This document shows positions 43,721 through 53,061 of a DNA stretch of 64,000 nucleotides, in pieces. How positions within the stretch are numbered: position 1 is the first letter of the stretch; each line of letters opens with the position of its first letter. Below the pieces are notes generated by a model. That model did not search any database, was not told the DNA's origin, and saw nothing but the letters and a program-made list of their open reading frames with translations. The translations under genes and the position numbers were made by a program. Origin of the DNA: Variovorax sp. PMC12. GTDB lineage: Bacteria > Pseudomonadota > Gammaproteobacteria > Burkholderiales > Burkholderiaceae_C. The stretch lies in NCBI RefSeq assembly GCF_003019815.1, contig NZ_CP027773.1, positions 1,871,001 to 1,935,000 on the forward strand, read 5' to 3'.

Positions 43721-45442
43721 TCAGCGTGGCAGGAACAGCAGCCACACGACGAGCAGCACGTTGAACAGCACCGACACGCCGAGCGCCAGTTGGTAGAGCG
43801 CGAGCGGATCGCGGCGGATCAGCGGCGTAGCGGCGGGCGCGTTGACGGGGCGGGATGCACCGCGTTCGAGCGCGAGCAGCAGTTCCTCGGCGGTTTCGAA
43901 GCGCTCGCGCGGGTCGCGGGCCACGGCCTTGCGCACCAGATGATCGAGCCAGATCGGCACGTCGGGCCGCAGGCGCGAGAGCGCGACCGGGTCGCGACGG
44001 TAGCGCGCCACCTGGTAGGGCTCGATCTCGCCGTAGGGCAGGTGGCCGGTGAGCCACTGGTAGAGCGTGACGCCGAGCGCGAACAGGTCGCTGGCCGCAT
44101 CGGCGGTGCCGCCCTCCTCCCACTGCTCGGGGTTGATGTAGCTGGGGGTGCCGGCATGCAGCTCGCGCTGGGCCGCGCCTTCTCTTCCGGACAGCGCCAC
44201 GCCCAGGTCGAGGATGCGCCAGCGCCCGTCGTCGCCCAGGTGCAGGTTGCCGGGCTTGATGTCGCGATGGATCACGCCCTGGCGATGCAGCCGGCCGAGC
44301 GCGCGGCTCAGCTCGATGCCGGCCGCCACCACCTCGGCCACCGTGCCGCGCGCGTTCAGCTTGCGCAGTTGCTCCAGGGTGCGCCCGCCGTGCCAGTCGA
44401 ACACGATGTAGAGCGCGCTCGCGTCCTCGGCGCGTTCGTGCACGCGAACGAAACCGCTGCCGCCGACGCCTGCCACGCGCAGCCCCAGCCACGCCTCGTG
44501 CGCCAGCATCGCGCGTTCCTGCGGATCGCCGGCGCGCGAGGGATGCAGCGTCTTCAGCGCGACCAGCTCGCGCGTGCGCGGGTGCCGCGCCTGGTACAGC
44601 AGGTGCACGCCGGTGTCCGCCACCAGCGCGGTGACGGCGTAGCCGTCGAGCACGTCGCCCACTTTCAGCGCGGGCGGCGGTGCGAGCCGGCGGCCGTCGC
44701 CGAGTTCGTCGTCGAGCTGCCGCGCATCGAGCCCGACCACACGGATGACCAGCGCGGTCGCGTTGTCGCGCGTGCCGGCGTCGAGCGCCGCATGCACCAG
44801 CGCCTCGCTGGCGGCCTCGGCGTCGCCCTGCAAGGCCAGCGCGGCCACCTGCTGCGGCTTGAGCACGCAGTGCACGCCGTCGGAGCTCAGCACGAAGCAG
44901 TCGCCCACGCGCACGTCGCCCTGGGCGTAGTCGACGCGCACCTGGTCGTCGAGGCCGATGGCGCGCGTGAGCCGGCTGCGCATGTCGGGATGGTCGAAGG
45001 CGTGGTCCTGCGTGAGCGGCACGGCCGGCCCGCCGCCGGCACGCACGCGCCAGGCGCGCGTGTCGCCCACGTGCGCCAGCGTGTAGCTCTGTCCGTGCAG
45101 CACCAGCGCGGTGAGCGTGGTGAGCGCCGTGCCGCCGTCCTGCTTGCTCTGGCGCCGGCGGTTGTGGTCGGCCAGCCAGCCGTTCTGCGCGCCGACCAGC
45201 CGGTCGAGCGCGGCGGTCGGCTCCCAGGTTGCGGGCGTGGCGAAGTAGTCGGCCAGCAGGCCCATCACCGTGGTCTGCGCCGCTTCGCGGCCGTGCCCGC
45301 CGCTCGACACCCCGTCGGCAATGGCCGCGATGAGGCCGCGGGCCTCGTCGCCCGGCGGCGCATGCACTGCACCGGCGAAGTCTTCGTTCAGCTCGCGCGG
45401 TCCGCGCTGGCTGCTGTAGCCGATGTCCACTTCAAAGCTCAT
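43721..45442 (-). CDS. Fused PP2C phosphatase and Ser/Thr protein kinase
   Basis: A 573-residue bifunctional signalling protein. Residues about 1-230 are a PP2C phosphatase (RGPRELNEDFAGA, ADGVSSGGHGREA, DNATALVIRV). Residues about 255-510 are a Hanks-type kinase with VALKTLHPS (Lys), VIHRDIKPGNLHLGDDGRWRILDLG (catalytic Asp; DLG in place of DFG) and GTPSYINPEQW. One C-terminal helix (LYQLALGVSVLFNVLLVVWLLFLP) anchors it in the membrane. In Pseudomonas aeruginosa a similar gene sits beside nirB and a nitrate transporter, so the link to nitrate assimilation is conserved; targets are unknown. It is divergent from nirB with 64 bp between. Confidence 0.9.
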   Translation of the reverse strand: MSFEVDIGYSSQRGPRELNEDFAGAVHAPPGDEARGLIAAIADGVSSGGHGREAAQTTVMGLLADYFATPATWEPTAALDRLVGAQNGWLADHNRRRQSKQDGGTALTTLTALVLHGQSYTLAHVGDTRAWRVRAGGGPAVPLTQDHAFDHPDMRSRLTRAIGLDDQVRVDYAQGDVRVGDCFVLSSDGVHCVLKPQQVAALALQGDAEAASEALVHAALDAGTRDNATALVIRVVGLDARQLDDELGDGRRLAPPPALKVGDVLDGYAVTALVADTGVHLLYQARHPRTRELVALKTLHPSRAGDPQERAMLAHEAWLGLRVAGVGGSGFVRVHERAEDASALYIVFDWHGGRTLEQLRKLNARGTVAEVVAAGIELSRALGRLHRQGVIHRDIKPGNLHLGDDGRWRILDLGVALSGREGAAQRELHAGTPSYINPEQWEEGGTADAASDLFALGVTLYQWLTGHLPYGEIEPYQVARYRRDPVALSRLRPDVPIWLDHLVRKAVARDPRERFETAEELLLALERGASRPVNAPAATPLIRRDPLALYQLALGVSVLFNVLLVVWLLFLPR

Positions 45443-45506
45443 GGCGCGATTCTGAACGCGCGCCACGGGTACCCGTTTGCTTGATTTCCCTGAAAGGTCC
45501 AGCCCC

Positions 45507-47975
45507 ATGAAGAAAATGAAACTCGTGATGGTCGGCAACGGCATGGCCGGCGTGCGCACGCTCGAAGAGCTGCTGAAGATCGCGCCCGAGCTGTACGACA
45601 TCACCGTCTTCGGCGCGGAGCCGCATCCCAACTACAACCGCATCCTGCTGTCGCCGGTGCTCGCGGGCGAGCAGACGGTCGACGAGATCGTGCTCAACAG
45701 CTGGGAGTGGTACACGGACAACCACATCACGCTGCACGCCGGCAAGAAGGTGGTGGAGGTCGACCGCGTCAAGCGCATCGTGCGCGCGGTGGATTCGCAA
45801 GGCGGTGTCACCGAGGCCGCCTACGACCGCCTGCTGATGTGCACCGGCTCCAACCCCTTCATGCTGCCTGTGCCCGGCAAGGACCTCAAGGGCGTGATCG
45901 CCTACCGCGACATCGCCGACACCGACTACATGATCGAGACCGCGCGCACGCACAAGAACGCGGTGGTCATCGGCGGCGGCCTGCTGGGCCTGGAGGCCGC
46001 CAACGGCCTGATGCTGCGCGGCATGAACGTGACCGTGGTGCACGTGATGCCCTGGTTGATGGAGCGCCAGCTCGACGACGTGGCCGGCAAGCTGCTGCAG
46101 AAGTCGCTGGAAGACCGCGGCCTGAAGTTCCTGATGGGCGCGCAGACGCAGGACCTGGTGGGCGGTGAGGACGGCCGCGTGAAGGCCATCCGCTTCAAGG
46201 ACGGCACCGAGGCGGCCGCCGACCTGGTGGTGATGGCCGTGGGCATCCGCCCGAACGTGGAGCTGGCCGAGAAGATGCGCCTGCACTGCAACCGCGGCAT
46301 CGTCGTCACCGACACCATGCAGACCGTGACCGACGCGCGCATCTACTCGGTGGGCGAGTGCGCGGCGCACCGCGGCATTGCCTATGGCCTGGTCGCGCCG
46401 CTGTTCGAGCAGGCCAAGGTGGCGGCCAACCACCTGGCGCAGTTCGGCATCGGCCGCTACCTGGGGTCGCTCACCTCCACCAAGCTGAAGGTGACGGGCA
46501 TCGACCTGTTCTCGGCCGGCGAGTTCATGGGCGGCGAAGGCACCGAGGAGATCGTCATGAGCGACCCCTTCGGCGGCGTCTACAAGAAGCTGGTGATCAA
46601 GGACGACAAGCTCGTGGGCGCCTGCCTCTACGGCGACACGGTGGACGGCAGCTGGTACTTCAAGCTGCTGCGCGACGGCCGCAGCGTGCACGACATCCGC
46701 GACAAGCTGATGTTCGGCGAATCGAACATCGGCGACACCGGCCACGAAGGCCACAACAAGGCCGCGAGCATGCCCGACGACGCCGAGGTCTGCGGCTGCA
46801 ACGGCGTGAACAAGGGCACCATCTGCAAGGCCATCAAGGAAAAGGGCCTGTTCACGCTCGACGAGGTGAAGAAGCACACCAAGGCCAGCGCCAGCTGCGG
46901 CTCGTGCACCGGGCTGGTCGAGCAGATCCTGATGTTCACCGCGGGCGGCGACTACTCCGCCACGCCCAAGAAGAAAGCCGTGTGCGGCTGCACCGACGCG
47001 AGCCACCAGGACGTGCGCGACGCGATCCGCAAGGAGCACTACCTGACGCACGACGAGGTGTACCGCAACCTCGGCTGGCGCACGCCCAACGGCTGCGCCA
47101 CCTGCCGCCCGGCCGTCAACTACTACCTGATCAGCACCTGGCCGAAAGAGGCGAAGGACGATCCGCAGAGCCGCTTCATCAACGAGCGCAGCCACGCCAA
47201 CATCCAGAAGGACGGCACCTACTCCGTCATTCCGCGCATGTGGGGCGGCCACACCACGCCGGACGAGCTGCGCCGCATCGCCGACGCGGCCGACAAGTAC
47301 AAGATCCCGACCGTCAAGGTCACGGGCGGCCAGCGCATCGACCTGCTGGGCGTGAAGAAGGAAGACCTGGAAGGCGTGTGGAAGGACATCGGCATGCCCA
47401 GCGGCTTTGCCTATGCCAAGTCGCTGCGCACGGTGAAGACCTGCGTGGGCAGCGAGTGGTGCCGCTTCGGCACGCAAGACTCCACGCAGATGGGCAAGGA
47501 CCTGGAGCGCGCGCTGTGGGCCATGTACTCGCCGCACAAGGTCAAGCTGGCGGTGTCGGGCTGCCCGCGCAACTGCGCGGAGGCCGGCATCAAGGACGTG
47601 GGCGTGATCGGCGTCGACTCGGGCTGGGAGCTCTACGTGGGCGGCAACGGCGGCATCAAGACCGAGGTGGCGCAGTTCCTCGTGAAGGTGAAGACGGCCG
47701 AGGAAGTGATGGAGTATTCGGGTGCCTTCCTGCAGCTCTACCGCGAAGAAGGCTGGTACCTGGAGCGCACGGTGCACTACATCGGCCGCGTGGGGCTGGA
47801 CTACGTGAAGAAGAAGATCCTCGAAGACGCCGAGGGCCGCAAGGCGCTGTGGGAACGCCTGCAGTTCGCGCTCGACGGCGAACCCGACCCGTGGTTCGAA
47901 TCGGCGCAGGCCTCGGTCGACGTGCGGCAGTTCACGCCGCTGACGGCGTCGAGCGACACCCACCAGACAGCCTGA
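45507..47975 (+). CDS. nirB: Assimilatory nitrite reductase large subunit
   Basis: An 822-residue NADH-dependent nitrite reductase converting nitrite to ammonium in the cytoplasm. Domains in order: FAD/NADH oxidoreductase (VMVGNGMAGVRTLEEL, VVIGGGLLGLEAANGLMLRG), a BFD-type 2Fe-2S domain (VCGCNGVNKGTI, CGSCTGLVEQI), and the siroheme/4Fe-4S domain (TCVGSEWCRFG, SGCPRNCAEAG). The start at 45507 has AAAGG upstream. It is followed by nirD after 12 nt. Confidence 0.97.
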   Translation: MKKMKLVMVGNGMAGVRTLEELLKIAPELYDITVFGAEPHPNYNRILLSPVLAGEQTVDEIVLNSWEWYTDNHITLHAGKKVVEVDRVKRIVRAVDSQGGVTEAAYDRLLMCTGSNPFMLPVPGKDLKGVIAYRDIADTDYMIETARTHKNAVVIGGGLLGLEAANGLMLRGMNVTVVHVMPWLMERQLDDVAGKLLQKSLEDRGLKFLMGAQTQDLVGGEDGRVKAIRFKDGTEAAADLVVMAVGIRPNVELAEKMRLHCNRGIVVTDTMQTVTDARIYSVGECAAHRGIAYGLVAPLFEQAKVAANHLAQFGIGRYLGSLTSTKLKVTGIDLFSAGEFMGGEGTEEIVMSDPFGGVYKKLVIKDDKLVGACLYGDTVDGSWYFKLLRDGRSVHDIRDKLMFGESNIGDTGHEGHNKAASMPDDAEVCGCNGVNKGTICKAIKEKGLFTLDEVKKHTKASASCGSCTGLVEQILMFTAGGDYSATPKKKAVCGCTDASHQDVRDAIRKEHYLTHDEVYRNLGWRTPNGCATCRPAVNYYLISTWPKEAKDDPQSRFINERSHANIQKDGTYSVIPRMWGGHTTPDELRRIADAADKYKIPTVKVTGGQRIDLLGVKKEDLEGVWKDIGMPSGFAYAKSLRTVKTCVGSEWCRFGTQDSTQMGKDLERALWAMYSPHKVKLAVSGCPRNCAEAGIKDVGVIGVDSGWELYVGGNGGIKTEVAQFLVKVKTAEEVMEYSGAFLQLYREEGWYLERTVHYIGRVGLDYVKKKILEDAEGRKALWERLQFALDGEPDPWFESAQASVDVRQFTPLTASSDTHQTA

Positions 47976-47987
47976 AGGAAGGACACC

Positions 47988-48386
47988 ATGAACGATTGGA
48001 AAGTCATCTGCCGCATCGACGACATCCCCGTGCTCGGCGCGCGCCGCGTGACGCGGCCCGCCGGCGTGGATGTTGCCGTGTTCCGCAATGCCGAGAACGA
48101 GGTTTTCGCGCTGCTCGACCGCTGCCCGCACAAGGGCGGACCGCTGAGCCAGGGCATCGTCTTCGGCACCAGCGTGGCCTGCCCGCTGCACAACTGGGCC
48201 ATCGGGCTGGACGACGGCTGCGCCAAGTCGCCCGACGAAGGCTGCACGCCGAAGTTCGCCGTGAAGGTGGAAGACGGGGTGGTGCACCTCGACGCGGGCG
48301 AACTGGCAACGCACGCCATCGACCTGGAACGCCCGGTCGCCGGGCCGAAGCCGTTCGCGGTGCTGTCGGTCCTTCCGCTGGAATAG
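47988..48386 (+). CDS. nirD: Nitrite reductase small subunit, Rieske type
   Basis: A 132-residue Rieske-fold partner of NirB. Unlike NirD of enterobacteria, which lacks the cluster, this one retains the full 2Fe-2S ligand set: CPHKGG near residue 46 and CPLHNW near 65. It lies in the nirB-nirD-nasA operon, two bases before the nasA start. Confidence 0.93.
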   Translation: MNDWKVICRIDDIPVLGARRVTRPAGVDVAVFRNAENEVFALLDRCPHKGGPLSQGIVFGTSVACPLHNWAIGLDDGCAKSPDEGCTPKFAVKVEDGVVHLDAGELATHAIDLERPVAGPKPFAVLSVLPLE

Positions 48387-48388
48387 CC

Positions 48389-51187
48389 ATGACGCTGGAG
48401 ACCCGCTCCACCTGCCCCTATTGCGGCGTCGGTTGCGGCGTCATCATCGAATCGCAAGGCGGCGAGATCACCGGCGTGCGCGGCGACCCCGAGCACCCGG
48501 CGAACTTCGGCCGGCTGTGCACGAAGGGCTCGACGCTGCACCTCACGGCCAGCGCCGCGGTCACGCGGCAGACGCGGCTGCTGCAGCCCATGCAGCGCCT
48601 TGTGCGCGCCGAGGCGCCCACCGCTGTGACCTGGGACACCGCGCTCGCCAACGCCGCCGGCAAGTTCGCGCAGGTGATCCGCGACCATGGCCCGGACTCG
48701 GTCGGATTCTATGTGTCGGGCCAGTTGCTCACCGAGGACTACTACGTCTTCAACAAGCTGGCCAAGGGCCTGATCGGCACCAACAACATCGACACCAACT
48801 CGCGCCTGTGCATGAGCAGCGCCGTGGCCGGCTACAAGCAGACGCTGGGCGCCGACGCGCCGCCGGCCTGCTACGACGACCTGAAGCACGCAGCCTGCCT
48901 GTTCATCGTGGGCAGCAACACGGCGTGGGCGCACCCCATTCTTTTCCGCCGCATCGAGGACGCGAAGGCCGCGAACCCGGCGCTGAAGATCGTGGTGGCC
49001 GACCCCCGCCGCACCGACACCGTGGAGATCGCCGACCTGTTCCTGCCCATCCAGCCCGGCACCGACGTGATGCTGTTCAACGGCATGCTGCACCTGATGC
49101 TGTGGGAGGGCTGGATCGACGCGAAATACATCGCGGCCTACACCAGCGGCTTCGACGCTTTGAAGGCGACGGTGCGCGAGTGCACGCCGGACAAGGTGGC
49201 ACAGGTGTGCGGCATCCCGAAGGAGGACCTGCTCGAAGCGGCGCGGCTCTTCGCCACCTCGCCTGCCACGCTGAGCCTGTACTGCCAGGGCCTGAACCAG
49301 TCGTCGAGCGGCACGGCGAAGAACGCTGCGCTCATCAACCTGCACCTGGCGAGCGCGCAGATCGGCCGCGCGGGCGCGGGCCCGTTCTCGCTGACCGGCC
49401 AGCCCAATGCGATGGGCGGGCGCGAAGTCGGCGGCCTCGCCAACCTGCTGAGCGCGCACCGCGACCTGGCGAACCCGGATCACCGAGCCGAAGTGGCCGC
49501 GCTGTGGGGCGTGCCCTCGGTGCCCGGGAAGCCGGGCAAGACAGCGGTGGAGATGTTCCAGGCCGCGGCCGACGGCGAGATCCGCGCGCTCTGGATCGCA
49601 TGCACCAACCCGGCGCAGTCGATGCCCGACCAGGCCACCGTGCGCCGCGCGCTGGAACGCGCCGAGTTCGTCGTGGTGCAGGAAGCCTTTGCCACCACTG
49701 CCACCTGCGCCTTCGCCGACCTGCTGCTGCCCGCCACCACCTGGGGCGAGAAGGAAGGCACCGTGACCAACAGCGAGCGCCGCATCTCGCGCGTGCGCCC
49801 GGCCGTGCCGGCGCCCGGCGAGGCGCGCAACGACTGGTCGATTGCCGTGGCCTTCGCGCACCGGCTCGAAAGGCAGCTGGGCCGCACCTTCACGCTGTTC
49901 CCGTACGAGACGGCCGAATCCGTCTGGAACGAGCATCGCGAATCCACGCGCGGGCGCGACCTCGACATCACCGGCCTGAGCTACGCGATGCTGGAAACCG
50001 CCGGCCCGCAGCAATGGCCGCTGAAGGAAGGCGAAAGCACCGGCCGCGCGCGCCTCTACGAAGACGGCGTGTTCCCCACGCCGGACGGCCGCGCCCGCTT
50101 CGTCGACACGGTCTACAAGCCGGTGGCCGAAGCCCGCGAGGCCCGCTACCCCTTCTCGCTGAACACGGGCCGCCTGCGCGACCAGTGGCACGGCATGAGC
50201 CGCACCGGCACCGTCGGGCGCCTGTTCGGCCATGTGTCGGAGCCGGTGGTGCAGATGAACGCGCAGGACATGGCGCGCCGCCAGATCCGCGAAGGCGACC
50301 TGGTGCACCTGACCTCCAGGCGCGGTTCGATCATGCTGCCCGCGCGCGCCAGCGCCGAGATGGGGCTGAGCCAGGTCTTCGTCGCCATGCATTGGGGCGA
50401 GGAATACCTGAGCGGCTGCTCCTCGAACGGCACGCGGCTGGCGGGCATCAACGCGCTCACCACGCCGGCCTACTGCCCGACTTCGAAGCAGCCCGAGCTG
50501 AAGCACACGCCGGTGAAGATCCTCAAGGCCGAGCTTCCGTGGTCGCTGCTGGCCATGGCTTGGCTGCCCGATGGCGAAGCGCTTGCCGCGCACCGCGCGC
50601 TGCAGCCGATGATGGCGCTGTTTCCTTTTGCGACCTGCGTGCCGTTTGCCGGCAACACGCAGGGCGCCGAACGCAGCGGCCTGCTCTTTCGCGCCGCCGC
50701 GCATGACGCGCCCGACGACGCGCTGGTCGAGAAAGTCGAGGCCCTGCTCGGGCTGCAAACCGCCGACACCCTGCGCTACGCCGACCGCCGCCGCGGCCAG
50801 CGCCGCTCGGCCCGGCTGGTGCGCCGCGCCGACGGCGGCGCCGGGCTCGAAGCCTTCCTGCTAGGCGGCGACACCAGCGCCGAAGCCTGGATTGCCACGC
50901 TGCTGCGCGAGGAACTGCCGGCCCAGAGCTACGGCCGCCTGCTGCTGTCGCCGGGCTCGAAAGCGCCGGTGGCGGTGCAATCGCGCGGCAAGACGGTGTG
51001 CACCTGCTTCAACGTGGCGGACGTGGCCATTCAGACCGAACTGGGCCGCTGCACCGGCACCGCCGACGAGCGGCTGGCGAAGCTGCAGGGCGCGCTGAAG
51101 TGCGGCACCAACTGCGGCTCGTGCATTCCGGAGCTCAAGCGCATGGTGCGGGCCGCGCCGGCCGAGGCGGAGGCGGTTGCGCCATGA
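48389..51187 (+). CDS. nasA: Assimilatory nitrate reductase catalytic subunit
   Basis: A 932-residue molybdenum bis-MGD enzyme reducing nitrate to nitrite. The N-terminal 4Fe-4S motif is CPYCGVGCGVI with a fourth Cys in FGRLCTKG, and the Mo ligand Cys is in TNSRLCMSSAVAGYK. The body has GTDVMLFNGMLHLM and the MGD-binding C-terminal domain (NTGRLRDQWHGMSRTG). A BFD-like 2Fe-2S domain ends the protein (VCTCFNVADVAI, CGTNCGSCIPELK). The start at 48389 follows nirD directly. No NasB/NasC-type reductase subunit is encoded nearby. Confidence 0.95.
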   Translation: MTLETRSTCPYCGVGCGVIIESQGGEITGVRGDPEHPANFGRLCTKGSTLHLTASAAVTRQTRLLQPMQRLVRAEAPTAVTWDTALANAAGKFAQVIRDHGPDSVGFYVSGQLLTEDYYVFNKLAKGLIGTNNIDTNSRLCMSSAVAGYKQTLGADAPPACYDDLKHAACLFIVGSNTAWAHPILFRRIEDAKAANPALKIVVADPRRTDTVEIADLFLPIQPGTDVMLFNGMLHLMLWEGWIDAKYIAAYTSGFDALKATVRECTPDKVAQVCGIPKEDLLEAARLFATSPATLSLYCQGLNQSSSGTAKNAALINLHLASAQIGRAGAGPFSLTGQPNAMGGREVGGLANLLSAHRDLANPDHRAEVAALWGVPSVPGKPGKTAVEMFQAAADGEIRALWIACTNPAQSMPDQATVRRALERAEFVVVQEAFATTATCAFADLLLPATTWGEKEGTVTNSERRISRVRPAVPAPGEARNDWSIAVAFAHRLERQLGRTFTLFPYETAESVWNEHRESTRGRDLDITGLSYAMLETAGPQQWPLKEGESTGRARLYEDGVFPTPDGRARFVDTVYKPVAEAREARYPFSLNTGRLRDQWHGMSRTGTVGRLFGHVSEPVVQMNAQDMARRQIREGDLVHLTSRRGSIMLPARASAEMGLSQVFVAMHWGEEYLSGCSSNGTRLAGINALTTPAYCPTSKQPELKHTPVKILKAELPWSLLAMAWLPDGEALAAHRALQPMMALFPFATCVPFAGNTQGAERSGLLFRAAAHDAPDDALVEKVEALLGLQTADTLRYADRRRGQRRSARLVRRADGGAGLEAFLLGGDTSAEAWIATLLREELPAQSYGRLLLSPGSKAPVAVQSRGKTVCTCFNVADVAIQTELGRCTGTADERLAKLQGALKCGTNCGSCIPELKRMVRAAPAEAEAVAP

Positions 51188-51197
51188 CCCCGTGTCT

Positions 51198-51224
51198 CGC
51201 TCCCTCCCACTCCGGGTGAGGGAG
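51198..51224 (+). terminator. Hairpin after nasA
   Basis: GCTCCCTC (51198-51205) pairs with GAGGGAGC (51217-51224) 11 nt after the nasA stop. The following bases are AAAA rather than T, so it is a weak intrinsic terminator at best or an mRNA 3' protective hairpin. Confidence 0.4.
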
Positions 51225-51233
51225 CAAAACCAA

Positions 51234-51264
51234 TGCATAAGCCAACTCACATTCCGGCATAAGC
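51234..51264 (+). promoter_or_regulatory. Direct repeat GCATAAGC upstream of ybiB
   Basis: GCATAAGC occurs at 51234-51241 and 51257-51264, spaced 23 bp, in a short AT-richer patch 24-54 bp before ybiB. Two turns of spacing on one face of the helix suggests a LysR-type activator site such as CysB or NAC, or a promoter region. No matched sigma boxes are certain. Confidence 0.4.
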
Positions 51265-51287
51265 ATTGCAGGACAATCCGCCTACCC

Positions 51288-52193
51288 ATGGGAATCAGCC
51301 AATACATCAAGGAAATCGGCCGCGGCGCGCGAGGCGCCAAGCCGCTCACGCGCGAACAGGCCACCGACCTGTTCGGCCAGGTGCTGGACGGCACCGTCAC
51401 CGACCTGGAAATCGGCGGCTTCTGCCTGGCCATGCGCATCAAGGGCGAGACACCCGAGGAGATGGCAGGCTTTCTCGATGCCACCCATGCGCGGCTGAAC
51501 CTGATTCCGGACGGCGACCGGGCGCTGGTCGTGCTGCCCAGCTACAACGGCGCGCGCAAGCTGCCTGTGCTCACGCCGCTGCTGGCACTGCTGCTGGCGC
51601 GCGAAGGCCTGCCGGTGCTGGTGCACGGCAGCGCCAGCGAAAGCTCGCGCGTGCTGGCGTCCAACGTGCTCTCGGCGCTTGGCGTCGCTGCGCTGGAGGC
51701 CGTCCGCCCCATCGCCAACGGCGAAGCGGCCTTTGCTCCCACCGAACTGCTGAACCCCGCGCTCAAGCGCCTGCTCGACGTGCGCCGCGTGGTCGGCCTG
51801 CGCAACCCGGGCCACAGCGTGGTCAAGCTGATGCAGCCCACCGCCGGCGCCTGCGTGGTGGTGGCCAGCTACACGCACCCCGAATACGCCCGCACCATGG
51901 GCGAGACCTTCGAGCTCACGGGCATGACCGCCCTGCTCTCGCGCGGCCTCGAAGGCGAAGTGGTGTCCGACCCGCGCCGCACCGCGCAGATCGACGGCTT
52001 CGTGCGCGGCGTGCGCACCGAACTGCAGGCGCAGCAGGCGGGCACCGCCGCCGACGTGCCGGGCCTGCCGAAGGAAATCGACGTCGCCACCACCGCCGAC
52101 TACACGCGCCGCGTGCTGGCCGGCGAGCTTCCCGTGCCCGAAGCCATCGCGGCGCAGGTCAGGCACATCACGCAACTGGCATCCCACGCATGA
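51288..52193 (+). CDS. ybiB: TrpD2/YbiB-family glycosyl transferase family 3 protein
   Basis: A 301-residue DNA-binding protein related to anthranilate phosphoribosyltransferase. The N-terminal helical domain reads ISQYIKEIGRGARGAKPLTREQATDLFGQVLDGTVTDLEIGGFCLAMRIKGETPEE. A central VLPSYNGARKLPVLTPLLALLLAREGLPVLVHG and RNPGHSVVKLMQP follow. TrpD2 of E. coli binds nucleic acids and lacks anthranilate activity; that role is assumed here. It overlaps cobA by ATGA, a coupling seen in nitrate or siroheme gene groups of this family. Confidence 0.85.
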   Translation: MGISQYIKEIGRGARGAKPLTREQATDLFGQVLDGTVTDLEIGGFCLAMRIKGETPEEMAGFLDATHARLNLIPDGDRALVVLPSYNGARKLPVLTPLLALLLAREGLPVLVHGSASESSRVLASNVLSALGVAALEAVRPIANGEAAFAPTELLNPALKRLLDVRRVVGLRNPGHSVVKLMQPTAGACVVVASYTHPEYARTMGETFELTGMTALLSRGLEGEVVSDPRRTAQIDGFVRGVRTELQAQQAGTAADVPGLPKEIDVATTADYTRRVLAGELPVPEAIAAQVRHITQLASHA

Positions 52194-52999
52194 ACAACGA
52201 CAACCCCACCTCCCTCATCGCCGGCCGCTGCACGCTGGTGGGCGCCGGCCCGGGCGACCCCGAGCTGCTGACCGTCAAGGCCGTGAAGGCGATCCAGGCC
52301 GCGACGGTGCTGCTGGTCGACGACCTGGTGAACGACGAGATCGTGCAGGCCTACGCCCGGCCCGACGCGCGCATCGTGCACGTGGGCAAGCGCGGCGGCT
52401 GCAAGAGCACGCCGCAGGCCTTCATCGAGCGGCTGATGATCACCGCCGTGCGCGAAGGCGAGACGGTGGTGCGCCTGAAGGGCGGCGACCCCTTCATCTT
52501 CGGACGCGGCGGCGAAGAGGTGGAGCACCTGCGCGAAGCCGGCATCGAATGCGCCGTGGTCAACGGCATCACCGCCGGCCTCGCGGCCGTGACCGCGCTG
52601 GGCGTGCCGCTCACGCACCGCGACCATGCACAGGGCGTGGTGTTCGTCACCGGCCATGCCAAGACCGGCGCGGGCGCGGCCGAAGACCCGACCGACTGGC
52701 GCGCACTGGCCGCGACGGCGTACAACGCGCGGCTCACGCTCGTCATCTACATGGGCGTGGCGGGTGCGAGCCACATCGAGCGCGAACTGCTGCAGGGCCT
52801 GCCGGGCGACACGCCGGTGGCCGTCATCCAGCATGCGAGCCTGCCGCACCAGCGGCACATCGCGACCACGCTCGACAAGCTGCAGCGCGGCATCGCCGAA
52901 GCGGGGCTCGCCAGCCCGGCGGTGATCGTGGTGGGCGACGTGCTGCGCGGGCTCGCCGCAGCCGCCTTGCCGGTGCGCGCGGACAAGTTCGGTACCTGA
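52190..52999 (+). CDS. cobA: Uroporphyrinogen-III C-methyltransferase
   Basis: A 269-residue SAM-dependent enzyme making precorrin-2 from uroporphyrinogen III, the entry to siroheme for nitrite reductase. Motifs are LVGAGPGDPELLTVKAVKAIQ and VRLKGGDPFIFGRGGEEVEHL, and GITAGLAAVTALGVPLTHRD. The single-domain length indicates SUMT only, without the CysG dehydrogenase/ferrochelatase part. Its ATG overlaps the ybiB TGA. Confidence 0.95.
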   Translation: MNNDNPTSLIAGRCTLVGAGPGDPELLTVKAVKAIQAATVLLVDDLVNDEIVQAYARPDARIVHVGKRGGCKSTPQAFIERLMITAVREGETVVRLKGGDPFIFGRGGEEVEHLREAGIECAVVNGITAGLAAVTALGVPLTHRDHAQGVVFVTGHAKTGAGAAEDPTDWRALAATAYNARLTLVIYMGVAGASHIERELLQGLPGDTPVAVIQHASLPHQRHIATTLDKLQRGIAEAGLASPAVIVVGDVLRGLAAAALPVRADKFGT

Positions 53000-53061
53000 T
53001 CGGCACCTGACCGGGGCGAGGACGGTTCGCGCGGCGCGGGCGCCGCGCACCACAACGTGGC

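Noticed and set aside
45432..48314. 960-codon open frame on the minus strand opposite nirB
   Set aside because: nirB is clearly coding with intact cofactor motifs; the antisense product is low-complexity Val/His/Arg.
46358..48388. N-terminal extension of the nasA frame through nirB and nirD
   Set aside because: The real NasA begins at 48389 with the 4Fe-4S motif; the extension is an out-of-frame reading of nirB and nirD.
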